From assembly GCA_021811865.1 (NCBI GenBank), contig JAKAQB010000117.1:1-7802 (forward strand): 7,802 nt of DNA, given 5' to 3'. The notes under the pieces are model-generated. The model did not search any database, was not told the origin of the DNA, and saw only the letters and a list, made by a program, of their open reading frames with translations. Shown here piece after piece: positions 6,641 through 7,802 of this stretch (positions are counted from its first letter, which is position 1; every line of letters starts with the position of its first letter). A program made the translations under genes and the position numbers. The DNA is from Actinomycetes bacterium. Lineage in GTDB: Bacteria > Actinomycetota > Acidimicrobiia > Acidimicrobiales > Palsa-688.

Positions 6641-7802
6641 ACCCCCTCGGGGACGGCCTCGAGCGCCCGGATGTCGGCACAGCTGTGCCCGGCAGGCAGG
6701 ACCTTGCCCGGGTTCGCCCGGCAGGCGGGGTCGAACGCCCGGCGAAGCCGGTTCTGGTGGTCGAGATCATCGGGGCCGAACATCAGGGGCATGTACTCAC
6801 GCTTCTCCACTCCGATGCCGTGCTCGCCGGACAGCACCCCGCCGGCGGCGAGCGACGCCGCCACTATCTCGGCGCCCGCGGCCAGCACCCGGTCCATCAC
6901 GCCCGGTTCCTGACGGTCGAACAGCAGCAGCGGGTGCAGGTTGCCGTCACCGGCGTGGAACACGTTGACAACCAGCAGGTCGTGGCGCGCCGCGACCGCG
7001 TACACCTCCTCCAGCACCTCCGCAAGCCGGCCGCGGGGCACGACCGTGTCATGCAGGTAGTAGTTGGGCCGTATCCGCGCGACGGCGCCAAAAGCCGTCT
7101 TGCGACCCTTCCACAGCGCCGCCCGCTCCTCCTCGCTCGCGGCTCGCCTCACGCTGGCCCCATGCTGCACCCCGATGGCCGCGACTTGCTCGGCGGCGGC
7201 CTCCACCCCCGCCGGCAACCCGTCCACCTCCGCCAGCAGCACCGCCGCTGCATCCGTCGGGTACCCAGCGTGCACGTAGCGCTCGACCACCTCTGTGATC
7301 CGCCGGTCCATGACCTCGAGGGCGGCCGGGACGATGCCGGCGGCGATGACAGCGCCGACCGTGTCGGCGGCGGCGTGCATCGACGGGAACGCCAACAGGA
7401 GGGTCTTGACCGACGGCGGGTTGCGCGTGAGGCGCACCGCGATCCTGGTGGCGATGCCGAGGGTGCCCTCTCCACCGATGAACGCACCCCGCAGGTCGTG
7501 GCCAGCCGGCTCCGATTCCAAGCCGCCGAGGCGGACCAGTTCACCGTCGGGAAGCACCACATCGAGGGCGAGGACGTGGCTGCTCGTCACCCCGTAGGCC
7601 AGGCAGTGCGGGCCGCCGGAGTTGTTCGCCACATTGCCCCCGACGGTGCACGCCTGCTGGCTCGAGGGGTCGGGCGCGAAGTGGAAGCCCATCGGGCGGA
7701 GGTGGCGGGACAGGTCGAGATTGACGACCCCCGGCTCCACCCAGGCGATCCGGTTGTCGACGTCCACCTCGAGGATGCGGTTCATGCGGGTGAGGGCGAT
7801 CG
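6631..7802 (-). CDS. glcD: Glycolate oxidase catalytic subunit GlcD (N-terminus beyond window)
   Basis: This is the large flavoprotein subunit, which oxidises glycolate to glyoxylate (or a related hydroxyacid such as D-lactate) with FAD. The frame runs open to the right edge. The first Met inside the window (7785) is preceded by in-frame IALTR and then MNRILEVD, which matches an internal strand of the family, so it is not the start. About 90-100 residues, including the first FAD-contacting segment, lie outside. Counting from that Met, visible marks are CTVGGNVANNSGGPH (46-60), GGEGTLGIAT (104-113), a VNVFHAGDGNLHP segment with H277 and H284 (likely metal or substrate ligands of this family), SGEHGIGVEK (319-328) and FDPACRANPGKVLP (351-364). 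It is the first visible gene of the operon, and its stop lies inside the glcE start region. D-lactate dehydrogenase and D-2-hydroxyglutarate dehydrogenase are relatives; the adjacent glcE and glcF favour glycolate oxidase. Any promoter or regulator lies to the right of the window. Confidence 0.92.
   Translation of the reverse strand, partial: IALTRMNRILEVDVDNRIAWVEPGVVNLDLSRHLRPMGFHFAPDPSSQQACTVGGNVANNSGGPHCLAYGVTSSHVLALDVVLPDGELVRLGGLESEPAGHDLRGAFIGGEGTLGIATRIAVRLTRNPPSVKTLLLAFPSMHAAADTVGAVIAAGIVPAALEVMDRRITEVVERYVHAGYPTDAAAVLLAEVDGLPAGVEAAAEQVAAIGVQHGASVRRAASEEERAALWKGRKTAFGAVARIRPNYYLHDTVVPRGRLAEVLEEVYAVAARHDLLVVNVFHAGDGNLHPLLLFDRQEPGVMDRVLAAGAEIVAASLAAGGVLSGEHGIGVEKREYMPLMFGPDDLDHQNRLRRAFDPACRANPGKVLPAGHSCADIRALEAVPEGVWV

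Noticed and set aside
5981..6913. A 310-residue plus-strand frame opposite glcE and the end of glcD.
   Set aside because: It is antisense to two well-recognised subunits and has shadow-like composition.
1..7802. A hidden defence system, mobile element, CRISPR array or RNA gene.
   Set aside because: I found no transposase or integrase motifs, no direct-repeat array, no target duplications and no tRNA-like cloverleaf. SbcCD here has the intact motifs of the housekeeping repair complex and no toxin or effector neighbour, so a defence role is not supported.

Overview
The window is very GC-rich bacterial DNA. G/C dominates third codon positions in every real gene, which also explains the many long spurious reading frames in the shadow frames. 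GTG starts, short stop/start overlaps and the protein types suggest a high-GC actinobacterium. An uncultured Acidimicrobiia-like lineage is possible, but nothing in the sequence proves this.

Layout. Positions 1-120 hold no confident gene; the C-terminal tail of a plus-strand gene may end near position 98. Positions 121-876 (minus) encode a Nudix hydrolase whose Nudix box is split by an insertion of about 20 residues, as in NUDT19-like enzymes. An 88-base divergent gap follows. Positions 965-2080 and 2080-4386 (plus) encode an SbcD/Mre11-type nuclease and a compact SbcC/Rad50-type ATPase with a zinc hook. The two genes share one base (TGATG) and are certainly co-translated. A 59-base convergent gap carries a GC-rich stem-loop that may terminate transcription from both sides.

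The rest is a minus-strand operon read from the right edge leftwards: glcD (7802-6631, N-terminus outside the window), glcE (6640-5681) and glcF (5684-4446). Together they encode the FAD and iron-sulfur subunits of a glycolate-oxidase-type 2-hydroxyacid dehydrogenase. Overlaps of 10 and 4 bases imply coupled translation and probably a fixed subunit ratio.

How the genes work together. SbcC and SbcD should form one ATP-controlled nuclease for DNA ends and hairpins. GlcD, GlcE and GlcF should form one complex that oxidises glycolate (or a related hydroxyacid such as D-lactate) and passes electrons through FAD and 4Fe-4S clusters to the respiratory chain. The Nudix enzyme probably acts alone on a nucleoside-diphosphate-linked substrate such as an acyl-CoA. 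I see no mobile element, CRISPR array, RNA gene or plainly new system. The most unusual points are the small SbcC with a variant ABC signature (FSGSE), the split Nudix box, and an sbcD start with no visible ribosome binding site.
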